A stretch of DNA of 64,000 nt from an uncultured Victivallis sp. (GCA_944389895.1 CALXOA010000078.1:1-64000), one strand, 5' to 3'; shown: positions 18,466 through 27,956, numbered from the stretch's first letter. Program-made: numbers and translations. The notes: a model not told the origin generated them from the sequence alone.

Positions 18466-19167
18466 CTACTTCGTCTTCCTGCCGACGAGATCGATGACAT
18501 CCACCCATTCGACATCCGGGTCGGCACTCAGCAGCGCGATCTTCTCCTCGGTTCTCGCCCACAGCGGAGCATACTCAAACATCTCGTAACTGTGCCCCCA
18601 GAAATAAAACACGCCGCCGGAACGTTTCGCTTCCTCGAAAATCTGCCAGAACCGCCAATCCTGAAAATGGCAGGAAGGCGCCAGCAACAACGGCTCCTCG
18701 CAGGGAAGAACCGTCGCACTGTTCGCAGTGGTGCGCCCATAGGCAAATCCCGCTTCACGGAGCGCCATCACCGCCTCCGGCGTATGGGCGCCGCACGGCC
18801 AGGCAAACCCTCTGCACTCCTGCTGAAACAGGTCTTCGAGGAACTTCCGGGCGTCAACCGCACCGCGGACGAATTTCTCCAGCGGCTCCGCGGTGGCAAC
18901 CTCATGGGCCATGCAATGGGAGGCAACCTGAAAACCTCCGTAGACTTCGGTGAGCTCATCAAGCCCGATCCTGCCGCCTAGAAACCCCTTGTGGCTCCAC
19001 CCCGGCATGTCTCCGGTCTGCCAGCTCGGGCGGACCCTTCCCGGTCGAAAGATTCCCGGGCAGAGGTTGAAGGTGGCTTTCGCTTTGTATCTGCGCAGAA
19101 TTTCAACCAGACGGGCATCGGTGGCGACGCCGTCGTCCCAGCATTGAGCCACTCTGACTTTCGGCAT
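18466..19167 (-). CDS. Polysaccharide deacetylase-family protein (NodB-like)
   Basis: A 233-residue protein of the carbohydrate esterase 4 fold. QCWDDGVATDARLVEIL resembles the NodB motif 1 catalytic Asp-Asp pair, SHCMAHE gives the H-x3-H-like metal site, and WPCGAHTPEAV replaces the RxPxG motif, so the metal and catalytic residues partly deviate from the standard. No signal peptide is present. I chose the ATG at 19167 (MPKVRVAQ) because AGGAG lies 11 bases upstream and would be too close to the alternative at 19176. Function as a true deacetylase is uncertain. The gap to phoU (19177-19299) shows nothing. Confidence 0.75.
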   Translation of the reverse strand: MPKVRVAQCWDDGVATDARLVEILRRYKAKATFNLCPGIFRPGRVRPSWQTGDMPGWSHKGFLGGRIGLDELTEVYGGFQVASHCMAHEVATAEPLEKFVRGAVDARKFLEDLFQQECRGFAWPCGAHTPEAVMALREAGFAYGRTTANSATVLPCEEPLLLAPSCHFQDWRFWQIFEEAKRSGGVFYFWGHSYEMFEYAPLWARTEEKIALLSADPDVEWVDVIDLVGRKTK

Positions 19168-19299
19168 GGCAGACATCTCTCCTTTTTCCGCTGAACTTTT
19201 CCGGATTCATCCTGATTAATTTACAGCGGAAAGCGTCTTTTTGCCACTCGCTTCCAGTAAAATCAGACGTAAAAATCGCGCGGGAAGGAGCCGGACATT

Positions 19300-19971
19300 T
19301 CAGGCGCCGGCAGTCTGTCCGCCGTGCCGGACGATCTTCCCCAGTTCAAGATAGACCACATCTTCACAGATATTGGTGGTGCAGTCGCCGATCCGTTCAA
19401 GGTGTTTTGAGATGAACATCGCATCGATGTATGTCGCGGCAAACCCGGGATATTTTGCGATCAATGCCAGTGCCCGCCTGAAATTCTCGCTGTTCATGCG
19501 ATCCACTTCCACATCGAGTTGAATCGCTTCGTTCGCCTCGAGGCAGTTGCGCGCCACCAGCGCGTCGAGCGCCTGTTTCAGCATCCGGCGGACCAGCGTC
19601 ACCTGGGGTCCGAAATCAATCAACTCCCCGGGGACCTCGTCGCGTTCCGCCATCTCCACCGCCCGTCTGGCGATATTGACCGCCAGATCGCCGATTCTCT
19701 CGAGCTCTCCGTTGACTTTCAAAAAGGTGATGATGTAACGCAAATCTCCGGCGACCGGCTGATGAAGTGCGAGAATCTTCAGACACTCCTCCTCGATCGT
19801 GATCTCCTCGCGATCGAGTACGCCGTCATTTTCAATCACGGCAAGAGCAAGTTCGGCGTCTCTCTGCATCGCAGCCTCGACCGCCTGCCGGACGGCGGTT
19901 TCCGCCCCGGTGGCAAGCGTTCCGATCATCCGTTTCAGGCGGTTGATTTCCCGGGCAAGATGTTCTCTCAT
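19300..19971 (-). CDS. phoU: Phosphate signalling protein PhoU
   Basis: A 223-residue all-helical protein with the two PhoU repeats. Typical features are the repeated acidic metal-binding motifs ERIGDLAVNIARRAVE (residues ~92-107) and ERIGDCTTNICEDVVY (residues ~193-208). PhoU links the Pst transporter to the PhoR sensor kinase and represses the Pho response when phosphate is sufficient. It is the last gene of the pst operon, separated from pstB by 101 bases containing a stem-loop. phoB and phoR are not in the window. Confidence 0.95.
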   Translation of the reverse strand: MREHLAREINRLKRMIGTLATGAETAVRQAVEAAMQRDAELALAVIENDGVLDREEITIEEECLKILALHQPVAGDLRYIITFLKVNGELERIGDLAVNIARRAVEMAERDEVPGELIDFGPQVTLVRRMLKQALDALVARNCLEANEAIQLDVEVDRMNSENFRRALALIAKYPGFAATYIDAMFISKHLERIGDCTTNICEDVVYLELGKIVRHGGQTAGA

Positions 19972-20028
19972 GATATATATCTTCCTATCCGTTCATGATG
20001 AGTGATTTCAATTCAAGCAGCGAATCAG

Positions 20029-20062
20029 AAACGACGGCATGTCCGTCATTTCTCCGTCGTTT
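20029..20062 (-). other. Intercistronic stem-loop between pstB and phoU
   Basis: A perfect 9-bp inverted repeat, AAACGACGG (20029-20037) and CCGTCGTTT (20054-20062), with a 16-base loop. On the minus-strand transcript it is not followed by a T-run, so it is more likely an mRNA-processing or attenuation element than a full terminator. Confidence 0.55.
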
Positions 20063-20072
20063 TTCCGCCGGA

Positions 20073-20858
20073 TCATCCGAAACGACCGGTGATGTACTCC
20101 TCGGTTTTTTTATGGGACGGATTGGTGAAGATCCGGTCGGTCGTATCGTATTCGATGATCTCTCCCTTATAGAAAAACGCCGTGTAGTCGCTGATGCGGG
20201 ACGCCTGCTGCATGTTGTGAGTGACGATCACCACGGTGAACTTCTCGCGCAATTCCAGAACCAGATCCTCGATCTTCAAAGTTGCAACCGGATCGACGGC
20301 GCTGGTCGGTTCATCCATCAACAGAATTTCCGGCTCGGCGGCGATGGCGCGGGCGATGCAGAGCCGTTGCTGCTGACCGCCGGAGAGGGCGAGACCGCTC
20401 TTCTTCAATTTATCCTTGACCTCATCCCAGAGGGAAGCGCCGCGGAGTGCGTTTTCGACCCGGTCGGCGATCTCCGAGCGCGAAAGCTTGAAGTGGAGCC
20501 GCATCGGATAGGCGATGTTGTCGAATACCGACATCGGAAACGGAGTCGGTTTCTGAAAAATCATGCCGACCTTGCGGCGCAATTCAAGCACATCCACGTC
20601 AGGAGAGAGAATATTCCGGCCGTCGATCAGCACCTCCCCCTCGGCACGCTGGCCGCGATAAAGTTCATAGATGCGGTTGTATACCCGCAGGTGGGTCGAC
20701 TTGCCGCATCCGGAGGGGCCGATCACCGCGGTAATCCGGTTCGCCCGGATGTCGAGGCAGTTGTCGAACAGGGCCTGATGGCCGCCGGTATAGAAAAAGT
20801 TGAGGTTGCGAACCGAAATTTTGACCGGCGCATCCCCGGTCTTCGCTTCAGCGTTCAT
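20073..20858 (-). CDS. pstB: Phosphate ABC transporter ATP-binding protein PstB
   Basis: A 261-residue cytoplasmic ATPase. Walker [10 protein letters not shown], signature [14 protein letters not shown], Walker [13 protein letters not shown] and switch VIVTHNMQQ are all present, and the EVLIDGRNI region is typical of PstB. It powers phosphate import through PstCA. The start overlaps the end of pstA by 11 bases, indicating translational coupling. Confidence 0.97.
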   Translation of the reverse strand: MNAEAKTGDAPVKISVRNLNFFYTGGHQALFDNCLDIRANRITAVIGPSGCGKSTHLRVYNRIYELYRGQRAEGEVLIDGRNILSPDVDVLELRRKVGMIFQKPTPFPMSVFDNIAYPMRLHFKLSRSEIADRVENALRGASLWDEVKDKLKKSGLALSGGQQQRLCIARAIAAEPEILLMDEPTSAVDPVATLKIEDLVLELREKFTVVIVTHNMQQASRISDYTAFFYKGEIIEYDTTDRIFTNPSHKKTEEYITGRFG

Positions 20859-21729
20859 GATGTTTCTCCTTGAAGATGATCCGGGTTGCGATGTTGAGCA
20901 GCAGAACCATCATCGTCACGATCAGCGCCGCGCCCCAGCCGGCGGCGTGCTGCTCCTCGAACGGCGAATTGGTCGAATATTCGGTGATCAATACCGGCAG
21001 ATTGGCGGTCGGGCCGGTGAAATAGTTGCGAGGCCAGCCGTCACTCCAGAGCGCGGTGAAAAGCAGAGGAGCCGTCTCGCCGCTCACCCGGGCGATGGCA
21101 AGCAGGATCCCGGTTACCAAACCTCCCCGGGCGCTGCGACAGATGATCCGCACCGCCGCCCTGGCCCGGGTGGTTCCAAGGGCCAGGGCCGATTCGCGCA
21201 GGGAATCCGGTACCATCAGAAGCATATCCTCTGTGGTTCGCAATACGACCGGAAACATCAGAATCGCCAGGGCAATCGATCCGGCAAGTCCGGAGAAACC
21301 GCCGGTGGCCACCACCACCAGCGCGTAAACGAAAAGGCCTACCACGACGGAAGGCATTCCCATCATCACATTTGCCGAAAAGCGAATGGCATCGCCGAGC
21401 CGGGTCCCTTTCCCGAACTCAGCCAGATAGATGCCCCCGAGCAGTGCCGGCGGGATTCCCATCACCGCCGCGCCAAGCGTAATCAGAAGGGTACCGAGAA
21501 GGGCGTTGGCAATACCGGGATCCGGCGCGCCCCACGGTTTTGACGGTTCGGTCAGAAACGTCCAGTCGATCACCCGGGCTCCCCGGGAAACAACCGTCCA
21601 GAGGATCCAGATCATACTGGCGACCGCGACTGCCAGAGCAAGAAGAGACAGTATCCTGACAATCCGATCCACGAGTTTGCGCCGGAAAAGGCCGCGCCGT
21701 TTATCTGCCGCAATCGAAGTCATTCTCAT
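20848..21729 (-). CDS. pstA: Phosphate ABC transporter permease PstA
   Basis: A 293-residue inner-membrane permease with about six hydrophobic segments and the coupling loop [18 protein letters not shown] (residues ~185-205) characteristic of binding-protein-dependent permeases. [20 protein letters not shown] and [16 protein letters not shown] match PstA. It overlaps pstC by 4 bases upstream and pstB by 11 bases downstream. Confidence 0.96.
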   Translation of the reverse strand: MRMTSIAADKRRGLFRRKLVDRIVRILSLLALAVAVASMIWILWTVVSRGARVIDWTFLTEPSKPWGAPDPGIANALLGTLLITLGAAVMGIPPALLGGIYLAEFGKGTRLGDAIRFSANVMMGMPSVVVGLFVYALVVVATGGFSGLAGSIALAILMFPVVLRTTEDMLLMVPDSLRESALALGTTRARAAVRIICRSARGGLVTGILLAIARVSGETAPLLFTALWSDGWPRNYFTGPTANLPVLITEYSTNSPFEEQHAAGWGAALIVTMMVLLLNIATRIIFKEKHHER

Positions 21730-22661
21730 TTCTCCCCCCGGCCGGCGCCGGACATTTTCAGATAGTATTGCGCAAAGATCTGCACCCCGAGCGACATCAG
21801 CAACAGAAGCAACCCGAGGGCGAAAAGGACCGCCCGCATGATTCCATCGGCCTCCGCGAAGTTGTTCGCGAGCGTCGCGGCGATGGTGGTGCCGCTGGCG
21901 TAAAGCGACCCCGGCAGCTCGACCACGTTGCCGATTACGAAAAGGACCGCCATCGTCTCTCCGAGAGCCCGTCCCAACCCGATGAAAATGCCGCCGAGCA
22001 ATCCGCGGATCCCGTAACGCATCACAATGTCCCGGGCGGTCTCCCAGCGGGTGCAGCCGATCCCGTACGCGGACTCCCGGAGCATCCCCGGAGTCATTTT
22101 GAATACGTTGCGCATCACGGCCGACATGTAGGGCAGAATCATCAATGCCAGAATCAGTGAAGAGGTCAGCATGCCGAAACCGTTACCGTCGGTTCCGAAG
22201 AAAACGACCTGTCCCAATCCGAGTGTTTCGGAGAGAAAGGGCTGCACATGGTCCTGCATCAAAGGCACCAGCACAAAAAGTCCCCACATGCCGTAAATCA
22301 CGCTCGGAATTGCCGCGAGCAGATCAAGCGCCTGACTGAGTACCTCACCGATTCCGGCCGGAGCATCCACCAGGTAGAGCGCGGTCACGAAAGCCGGCGG
22401 AATTGCAAGCAGCAACGCAAGCGCTGTGGTCAGAAGAGTACCGACAATCGCCGGCAGAGCCCCATAGTGGTTGGAAACCGGGTCCCAGTCGGTACCGATG
22501 ATGAATCCGGTTCCGAACTCCCGCCAGGCCGGCGCCGATCCCCAGCCGAGCTGAATCAGGAAAGCCGCCAGCACGGCCGGGATCAACAGCGCGCTGCCGA
22601 TCGCAAGGTACCGGAACAACCGGTCGGTGCGGGCCGGCGACAGGGTCAATCTCTGTAACAT
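21726..22661 (-). CDS. pstC: Phosphate ABC transporter permease PstC
   Basis: A 311-residue inner-membrane permease partner of PstA. PstC hallmarks are AIPSVIYGMWGLFVLVP and the coupling loop ESAYGIGCTRWETARDIV. I place the start at the ATG at 22661 (MLQRLTLSPAR) because GGAG lies 6 bases upstream; the frame is open further to 22715, but that extension has no membrane or family features. It follows pstS after 58 bases. Confidence 0.95.
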   Translation of the reverse strand: MLQRLTLSPARTDRLFRYLAIGSALLIPAVLAAFLIQLGWGSAPAWREFGTGFIIGTDWDPVSNHYGALPAIVGTLLTTALALLLAIPPAFVTALYLVDAPAGIGEVLSQALDLLAAIPSVIYGMWGLFVLVPLMQDHVQPFLSETLGLGQVVFFGTDGNGFGMLTSSLILALMILPYMSAVMRNVFKMTPGMLRESAYGIGCTRWETARDIVMRYGIRGLLGGIFIGLGRALGETMAVLFVIGNVVELPGSLYASGTTIAATLANNFAEADGIMRAVLFALGLLLLLMSLGVQIFAQYYLKMSGAGRGEK

Positions 22662-22719
22662 TTCATGCTCCGAATCATGGAAGAAAACAGCCGAGCAAGG
22701 ACACGACGCCGACACTCGA

Positions 22720-23760
22720 TCAATCGTTCACCGGACGACCGTCGACCCGGATCTGGTCTGCCCAGGCGGCCCGAACCAGTTCCACGACGTTTTCCGCCAG
22801 CGGCACATAATTGAGTTTCGAAGCGGAAACCGCTCCGGCGGTGTAGCACCAGTCGAAGTAACGCAGCAGAGCTGCGGCCTTCGCGGCATCAGGCTGGTTG
22901 CGCTGCACCAGAATGTAGGTCAATCCGGTGATCGGCCAGCTTTCCTCACCGGGCTGGTCGGTCAGCACCATGTAGAACCCTGGGGCGTTTTTCCAGTCGG
23001 CATTGGCTCCGGAGGCGGCGAAGGCTTCCGCCGTCGGCGCAACAAACCGTCCCGCCCGATTTTTCAGAATCGCCATGGACAGCCTCGCTTCAACCGCGTA
23101 GGTGTATTCGGTGTAACCGATCGCGCCGTTGATCCTGGCGACGTTGTTGCAGACCCCCGGATTTTTCTGCCCGCCGATGCCGACCGGCCAGTTGACCGCG
23201 GCCCCGGCACCGACCTTCTCCCGCCATTCGGGGGAGATTTTCGAGAGGTAGTTGGTGAAGATGAAGGTGGTACCCGAACTGTCGGAACGGCGGACCACCG
23301 AGATCTTCAGCCGCGGCAGTTTCAGCTCCGGATTCAATGCGGCGATCCGCGGATCGTTCCAGAAGGTGATTTTGCCGAGGAAGATGTCGGCGAGGGTCTG
23401 CTGGTCGAGCCGGAGGGTGTTCGGCTTCACGCCGCGGATATTGGTTATCACGACCACGCCGCCGGTCAGCATCGGAAACTGACAGAGACCGGCGGCATCG
23501 AGTTCTTCCCGGGTCAGCGGATTGTCGGTTCCGCCGAAATCAATTGTTTTGTCCTTGATCTGATTGATGCCGGCGCCGGAACCGGAACTCTGGTAATTGA
23601 CTTCGATTTCCCCATCGGTACTCCGGCTGAAGTTGTAGGTCCAGACGCGGTAGACGGGCGCGGGAAACGAGGCGCCGGCACCATTGAGCGAAAGATCGGC
23701 GGCGATGGATCCGGCGAGCGGCAACACGGCCGCAAGTGCGATTTTCTGCAGCAGTTTCAT
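22720..23760 (-). CDS. pstS: Phosphate-binding periplasmic protein PstS
   Basis: A 346-residue periplasmic phosphate receptor. A signal peptide (MKLLQKIALAAVLPLAGSIAA) precedes the mature protein, which begins with LSLNGAGASFPAPVY; phosphate-binding loops YQSSGSGAGI, FGGTDNPL and RSDSSGTTF are visible at the expected places. It is the first gene of pstSCAB-phoU and is preceded by a well-formed Pho box, so it should be induced by phosphate starvation. Confidence 0.97.
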   Translation of the reverse strand: MKLLQKIALAAVLPLAGSIAADLSLNGAGASFPAPVYRVWTYNFSRSTDGEIEVNYQSSGSGAGINQIKDKTIDFGGTDNPLTREELDAAGLCQFPMLTGGVVVITNIRGVKPNTLRLDQQTLADIFLGKITFWNDPRIAALNPELKLPRLKISVVRRSDSSGTTFIFTNYLSKISPEWREKVGAGAAVNWPVGIGGQKNPGVCNNVARINGAIGYTEYTYAVEARLSMAILKNRAGRFVAPTAEAFAASGANADWKNAPGFYMVLTDQPGEESWPITGLTYILVQRNQPDAAKAAALLRYFDWCYTAGAVSASKLNYVPLAENVVELVRAAWADQIRVDGRPVND

Positions 23761-23828
23761 GGTTTTACGGACTCCTGATTTGGTTTGCCCGGCGGTATAT
23801 GAGATTCCTTTCCGGGGGTTCGGCAGAT

Positions 23829-23873
23829 AAGATACGTCCCGATTGTTAGAGTCCGGTTAAGGCCGTGTGAGAG
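23829..23873 (-). promoter_or_regulatory. Pho box with three direct repeats and -10 element upstream of pstS
   Basis: On the minus strand, CTCTCAC (23867-23873), CCTTAAC (23856-23862) and CTCTAAC (23845-23851) repeat at exactly 11-base intervals. The -10 element TATCTT (23829-23834) follows after 10 bases and there is no separate -35. This matches the known PhoB-dependent promoter plan, where 7-bp repeats with 4-bp spacers replace the -35. Confidence 0.8.
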
Positions 23874-23897
23874 TCGGATGAATCTTGTCCGCGCCGG

Positions 23898-24725
23898 TCA
23901 GCGCTCGCGAAACCGGGTCGGACTGACACCGATGCTGCGTCGGATCACCCGGCAGAAGTAGCTGGTGTCGGAGAATCCGGAACGGCTCGCAACCTCCGCC
24001 AGCGGCAGAAATGTCTGCTGCAACAGAGTCAGTGCGTGCTGAATCCGCAGTTTCGACAGGTACTCCGAAGGGGCTAGACACATTTTCGCCTTGAAGATCC
24101 TGCGCAACGTCGAACGATCCAATCCCAGCTCCTCGGCGAGGTGGTTCACATTGAGGTCAGGATCGGAGAATCGTTCCCGGCAGATACGGATCGCCGCCCC
24201 GATGATACGCCCTTCGCGGGTGGAATCGTCATTGCGCCCTCCGGCCCGCGCCAGAAGCGAAGCGATCACCGCAACCATCTGCCGCCAGCCGTAGGGACTC
24301 ATCTCAAGCATCAGTGTTTCCAGCTCGGAAAACAGATCATGCGGACAGGGACCGGCGTGAAACCCGGTCCGCGGGTAACGGTAGCTTTCGAAGAACGGCT
24401 GCGCACCCTCGCCGTCAAACACCACCCAGCGATATTCCCACGGAGCGGAAACCACCCGATGAAGATGCGGCTCGAGCGGAAGGTGGACAATTACATCATC
24501 CGCCCCGAACAATACGGGCCTGCCGTCTATCAGAAACTCGCCGCTTCCGGCGATTCCCCAGAAAAGCTGAACAAAGTTCTTCTCCCCGGCCGGTATTGTT
24601 TCACTCCAGCCATCCGGCAGGGTGAAATGACCGATCGAACGGGGATAAAACGGCAGGGGAATATTCGGCAGCGTATTCGGATCAGGACGATGTACCACCC
24701 GGGTTTCGGCATACGACCGGACCAT
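23898..24725 (-). CDS. AraC-family transcriptional regulator (GH4 locus)
   Basis: A 275-residue AraC regulator with an N-terminal cupin sensor (residues ~15-150, including GEFLIDGRPVLFGADDVIVHLP) and a C-terminal double helix-turn-helix (residues ~175-275, LNVNHLAEELGLDRSTLRRI and LAEVASRSGFSDTSYFCRV). I chose ATG 24725 since GGAG lies 5 bases upstream; a GTG two codons earlier is less likely. It is divergent from the GH4 gene, its presumed target, and the shared region holds a 15-bp direct repeat. Confidence 0.9.
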   Translation of the reverse strand: MVRSYAETRVVHRPDPNTLPNIPLPFYPRSIGHFTLPDGWSETIPAGEKNFVQLFWGIAGSGEFLIDGRPVLFGADDVIVHLPLEPHLHRVVSAPWEYRWVVFDGEGAQPFFESYRYPRTGFHAGPCPHDLFSELETLMLEMSPYGWRQMVAVIASLLARAGGRNDDSTREGRIIGAAIRICRERFSDPDLNVNHLAEELGLDRSTLRRIFKAKMCLAPSEYLSKLRIQHALTLLQQTFLPLAEVASRSGFSDTSYFCRVIRRSIGVSPTRFRER

Positions 24726-24761
24726 TTCCACTCCATTGCCCCCAAAATGCTATTATTGAAT

Positions 24762-24831
24762 CAAAAATACGATTGCAGTTCCGTTCTCCCGCATGATATA
24801 GTATAACAGCACACCGCAAAAATACAATTAC
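24762..24831 (+). promoter_or_regulatory. GH4 promoter with AraC-type direct repeats
   Basis: CAAAAATACGATTGC (24762-24776) and CAAAAATACAATTAC (24817-24831) match at 13 of 15 positions and start 55 bases apart. The first overlaps the -35 TTGCAG (24773-24778); the -10 TATAGT is at 24797-24802 (18-base spacer); the second lies between the transcript start and the GH4 ATG. Direct repeats are typical AraC-family half-sites. Confidence 0.5.
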
Positions 24832-24855
24832 TCCAAAGGAACGAGAGGACGGAAA

Positions 24856-26211
24856 ATGTCGAAAATCGCGATTATCGGCGCCGGCGGCGTCATCTTCTCC
24901 CAGAACTTCATGAGGGACATTCTGCTCGATGAGGAGTTGCGCACCCGGGAGGTGATGCTGATGGACATCGATGCGGAACGGCTCGGGCACGCCGCCACCT
25001 TCGGACAATTGATTGCCGGGAAACTGAAGGTTGAAGCAAGATTCCGCACCACCACGGATCTGCATGAAGCGGTTCGCGGAGCGAAATATGTGATCACGAT
25101 CTTCCGCTCCGGAACCATCCGCCATCAGGAGCTGGAATATGCAATCCCGATGAAGTACGGGGTCGATCAGGTGGTTTCAGACACCCTCGGGCCGGGCGGG
25201 GTTTTTCGCGGATTGCGCACCTTGAAACATCTCTTTGAAGTGCTTGACGCGATGGAGGAGGAGTGTCCGGGCGCCTGGCTCTTCAATTACGTCAATCCGA
25301 TGTCGATGAATACGATCGCGTTGTCGCGCCGGGCAAAGACCGTTCACGTGATCGGACTCTGTCACAGCGTTCAACACACCTCCCGCCAGATTGCCGAATG
25401 GCTTGAGATTCCCTATGAGAAGCTCCATTTTGTCGCGGCAGGGGTCAACCACCAGGCGTTTCTGCTGAAACTTGAGGCGGATGGGCGCGACCTCTATCCG
25501 GAGATGCGGAAACTTCTCGCCGTCCCCGAAATCTACCAACGGGAAAAGGTGCGGTTCGAAATCATGCGCCACTTCGGTTACTTTCCGACCGAAGGCAGCG
25601 GCCACGCTTCGGAGTACATTGCCTACATCCGCAAACGGCAGGATCTGATCGACCGATTCTGTTCCAACGACTTCCCGAAGATCGATGCGGACGGCATCGA
25701 CTGGGGGACGATGGGGTCCGGCGTCACCGGCGCGTCGGTTGAAATCTGCAGACGGCTTCAGCTCCGGAACGAACGTGACCTTCGAGAGTACCTGGCCGGA
25801 ACCCGGGAGATCGAGATCAAGCCGAGTGCGGAGTACGGTGTCCAGCTGATCGCCGCGATGGAGAAAAACTACTGTTTCGCGGCTAATCTCAACGTGATGA
25901 ATCACGGACTGATTCCGTCACTGCCGCCGGAGTGCTGCGTTGAAGTTCCCTGCCTCGTCAACGGTGCGGGTATCCTGCCGACCCGGATGGAACACTATCC
26001 GGAGCAGCTCGCAGCGCTCAACCGCGGCATGATCAACGTACAGCTGCTGGGCGCGCAGGGCGCACTCGACGGCGACCGCCGCGCAGTGTTTCACGCGATC
26101 GCCGCCGATCCGCTGACCGCCGCAAAACTCGGACTCGATGAGATCCAGGCAATGACGGACGAACTTTTCGAAGCGCTCCGCAGCGAGATCGATCCACGGT
26201 TTTTCCGCTGA
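24856..26211 (+). CDS. GH4-family NAD-dependent glycosidase (alpha-galactosidase/alpha-glucuronidase type)
   Basis: A 451-residue cytoplasmic enzyme of glycoside hydrolase family 4, which cleaves glycosides by an NAD+- and Mn2+-dependent oxidation-elimination mechanism. The N-terminal Rossmann motif is GAGGVIFSQNF. The metal-binding Cys and His are in VIGLCHSVQ (about residue 174) and GVNHQAF (about residue 203). NPMSMNTIAL is the usual substrate/NAD segment. GLCHSVQ resembles MelA-type alpha-galactosidases and alpha-glucuronidases more than phospho-beta-glucosidases. It is monocistronic, opposite an AraC regulator. Confidence 0.9.
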   Translation: MSKIAIIGAGGVIFSQNFMRDILLDEELRTREVMLMDIDAERLGHAATFGQLIAGKLKVEARFRTTTDLHEAVRGAKYVITIFRSGTIRHQELEYAIPMKYGVDQVVSDTLGPGGVFRGLRTLKHLFEVLDAMEEECPGAWLFNYVNPMSMNTIALSRRAKTVHVIGLCHSVQHTSRQIAEWLEIPYEKLHFVAAGVNHQAFLLKLEADGRDLYPEMRKLLAVPEIYQREKVRFEIMRHFGYFPTEGSGHASEYIAYIRKRQDLIDRFCSNDFPKIDADGIDWGTMGSGVTGASVEICRRLQLRNERDLREYLAGTREIEIKPSAEYGVQLIAAMEKNYCFAANLNVMNHGLIPSLPPECCVEVPCLVNGAGILPTRMEHYPEQLAALNRGMINVQLLGAQGALDGDRRAVFHAIAADPLTAAKLGLDEIQAMTDELFEALRSEIDPRFFR

Positions 26212-26227
26212 ACCGGCCTCCGGAATC

Positions 26228-27235
26228 TCAGAACCCGGGGAACCCGCATGATGCCAGATGGCACCGCAGCCGGGCGGCGGAAACCGCGCCGCCGCTGGCG
26301 GTGGGAGAAAGTAAATTGAAATAGCTTGAAGCGCTGCCGAGAGCCAGCGTCTGCTCCAGGGGGAGACGGCGGCAGAGCCCGTAGAGCACTCCGGCGCCGA
26401 AGGCATCCCCGGCGCCGTTGGCACCGACGATTTCTCCGGGCGAAATCTCACAGGAGGGAACCGTCAGAAACAAGCCATCCCTCTGCAACGCGGCCGCCCC
26501 CTCCGGATAGTGGATCACGACAAGCTTCCGGACGCCGCACTCGAGAAGAGATTCCGCAGCCGGGCGCAGCGCCGCCTCGACCAGTCGACCGTCATCACTT
26601 CGGAGTTGCCGGCCGGAACAGGCGGACGCCTCGACTTCGTTGAGGAGCAGTACATCGACATGCGGCAGTGCGGCTTCCGCCGCGGCGCGAAATTTCTCCG
26701 GAGCTTCCGAAACGAAATCGACCACGGTCTCGTAACCTTTGCCGCGCATTGTATGGAGCAACCGGGCGGCCACGGTACCGAAATCGGGGTCGGTGGCGTC
26801 GAGCCGGTCGAGCAGCAGCAGATAACCGAGGTAGAAGAAGCGGGCCGGAACTTCGATTCCCGCAAGATCGGCACAGGAGAGTTCGGCATTGACGCCTCGC
26901 CGGTGGAAGAAGGTTCGGCGGCCGCAACCGGACATCACATCGGTGTAGCTGGTGGAACCGCCGGCGGAACGAATCATTCCGGCGGCATCGATGCCGCGGC
27001 TCCGCAGCTCCCCAAGCAGGTAATCGCCCTCCTCATCGCAACCGACCCGGCCGGCGGCGTAAAGCGGCAGTTCGGGATCAATCGCGGCGAGATCAAAGAG
27101 GATGTTGCAGGGACCGCCGCCGCAGGAACGGGTTTCCGCAAGAATGTTGCAGAGATTCCCCTCTCCCGGCCAGCGATCGATCTCCTTGACCTTGTCGAGA
27201 ATCCAGTTTCCGGCGGCAATCACCCCCTCACGCAT
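26228..27235 (-). CDS. PfkB-family sugar kinase
   Basis: A 335-residue ribokinase/PfkB-type kinase. The N-terminal GGGPCNILFDLAAI is the sugar-binding Gly-Gly region, and the C-terminal GANGAGDAFGAGVLYG is signature 2 with the catalytic Asp; the normal DTxGAGD reads GANGAGD here. I chose ATG 27235 because it overlaps the stop of the isomerase gene by 8 bases (coupled translation) and begins MREGVIAAGNWI, the expected first strand. It would phosphorylate the ketose made by the upstream isomerase (fructose, xylulose) or L-ribulose from AraA nearby; the substrate is not readable from the sequence. Confidence 0.85.
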   Translation of the reverse strand: MREGVIAAGNWILDKVKEIDRWPGEGNLCNILAETRSCGGGPCNILFDLAAIDPELPLYAAGRVGCDEEGDYLLGELRSRGIDAAGMIRSAGGSTSYTDVMSGCGRRTFFHRRGVNAELSCADLAGIEVPARFFYLGYLLLLDRLDATDPDFGTVAARLLHTMRGKGYETVVDFVSEAPEKFRAAAEAALPHVDVLLLNEVEASACSGRQLRSDDGRLVEAALRPAAESLLECGVRKLVVIHYPEGAAALQRDGLFLTVPSCEISPGEIVGANGAGDAFGAGVLYGLCRRLPLEQTLALGSASSYFNLLSPTASGGAVSAARLRCHLASCGFPGF

Positions 27236-27929
27236 GGCGAACCTCCGCGAAATGCTGCCGGTATTCGGCGGCAAGCAGATGTTCCGGCTCTTCATCCTCC
27301 TCGACGGGATCGAAACGCGGGACTCCGTCGATGAAGCAGTTGTCCGTAGTGTCGTCATTCACCATTGAAACTTCTCCGACCAATACATTGCCGGAACCCG
27401 GCTCGCCGTAGAAACGGTGAGCGTGGATCGGCTCGAGAGCGACGCTGTCGCCCGGAGTGAGGATGATTCGGTCCCCCGGGGAGAGTTCGCGCCGCAAACC
27501 ATTGACCGCGATCCGGAACTTCCCGGGAACAAGAACGTTGCGTTCCGGGTCGGCATGAAAGAGTTCAATGATCAGGTTACCGCCGCCGCGATTGATGATG
27601 TCTTCGCGCTTGTACCAGTGAAAATGACGGGGGGTGACCTGGTTTTCACGAACCATCATGATCTTTTCGGCGTAGGGTTTCGGGTAAAGGGTCGAACCGG
27701 GCAGGCCGTTGCGCAGCGTGAAAAGCAGCAGTCCGGTATGGAGGAAATCCTCCGAACCGAAAGCGGTTACATCCCATCCGAGCTGCAATTCGAAAATTTC
27801 GGCGGCATCGGCGACGACTTTCCGCCAGTCGGCGGGCGAAAAGAGTGCCCAGGGAGGCAGTTTGAAGTTCATCTGATCGAAAAACTCAATTCCTTCACGG
27901 ATGCGGCGGTTGATTTCAGAGCGTTTCAT
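27228..27929 (-). CDS. D-lyxose/D-mannose ketol-isomerase (cupin type)
   Basis: A 233-residue cupin enzyme of the D-lyxose isomerase family, which interconverts D-lyxose and D-xylulose and, in characterised members, D-mannose and D-fructose. Diagnostic metal-site region: EKIMMVRENQVTPRHFHWYK, then EDIINRGGGNLIIEL, with a later His in LEPIHAHRFYG. Start ATG 27929 (MKRSEINRR) has AAAGGA 8 bases upstream; the frame is open to 27962. It is the first gene of an operon with the PfkB kinase and is divergent from the AraC gene at 28041. Confidence 0.9.
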   Translation of the reverse strand: MKRSEINRRIREGIEFFDQMNFKLPPWALFSPADWRKVVADAAEIFELQLGWDVTAFGSEDFLHTGLLLFTLRNGLPGSTLYPKPYAEKIMMVRENQVTPRHFHWYKREDIINRGGGNLIIELFHADPERNVLVPGKFRIAVNGLRRELSPGDRIILTPGDSVALEPIHAHRFYGEPGSGNVLVGEVSMVNDDTTDNCFIDGVPRFDPVEEDEEPEHLLAAEYRQHFAEVRHA

Positions 27930-27956
27930 CCCGGGCGTCCTTTCGCATTTGACCGG

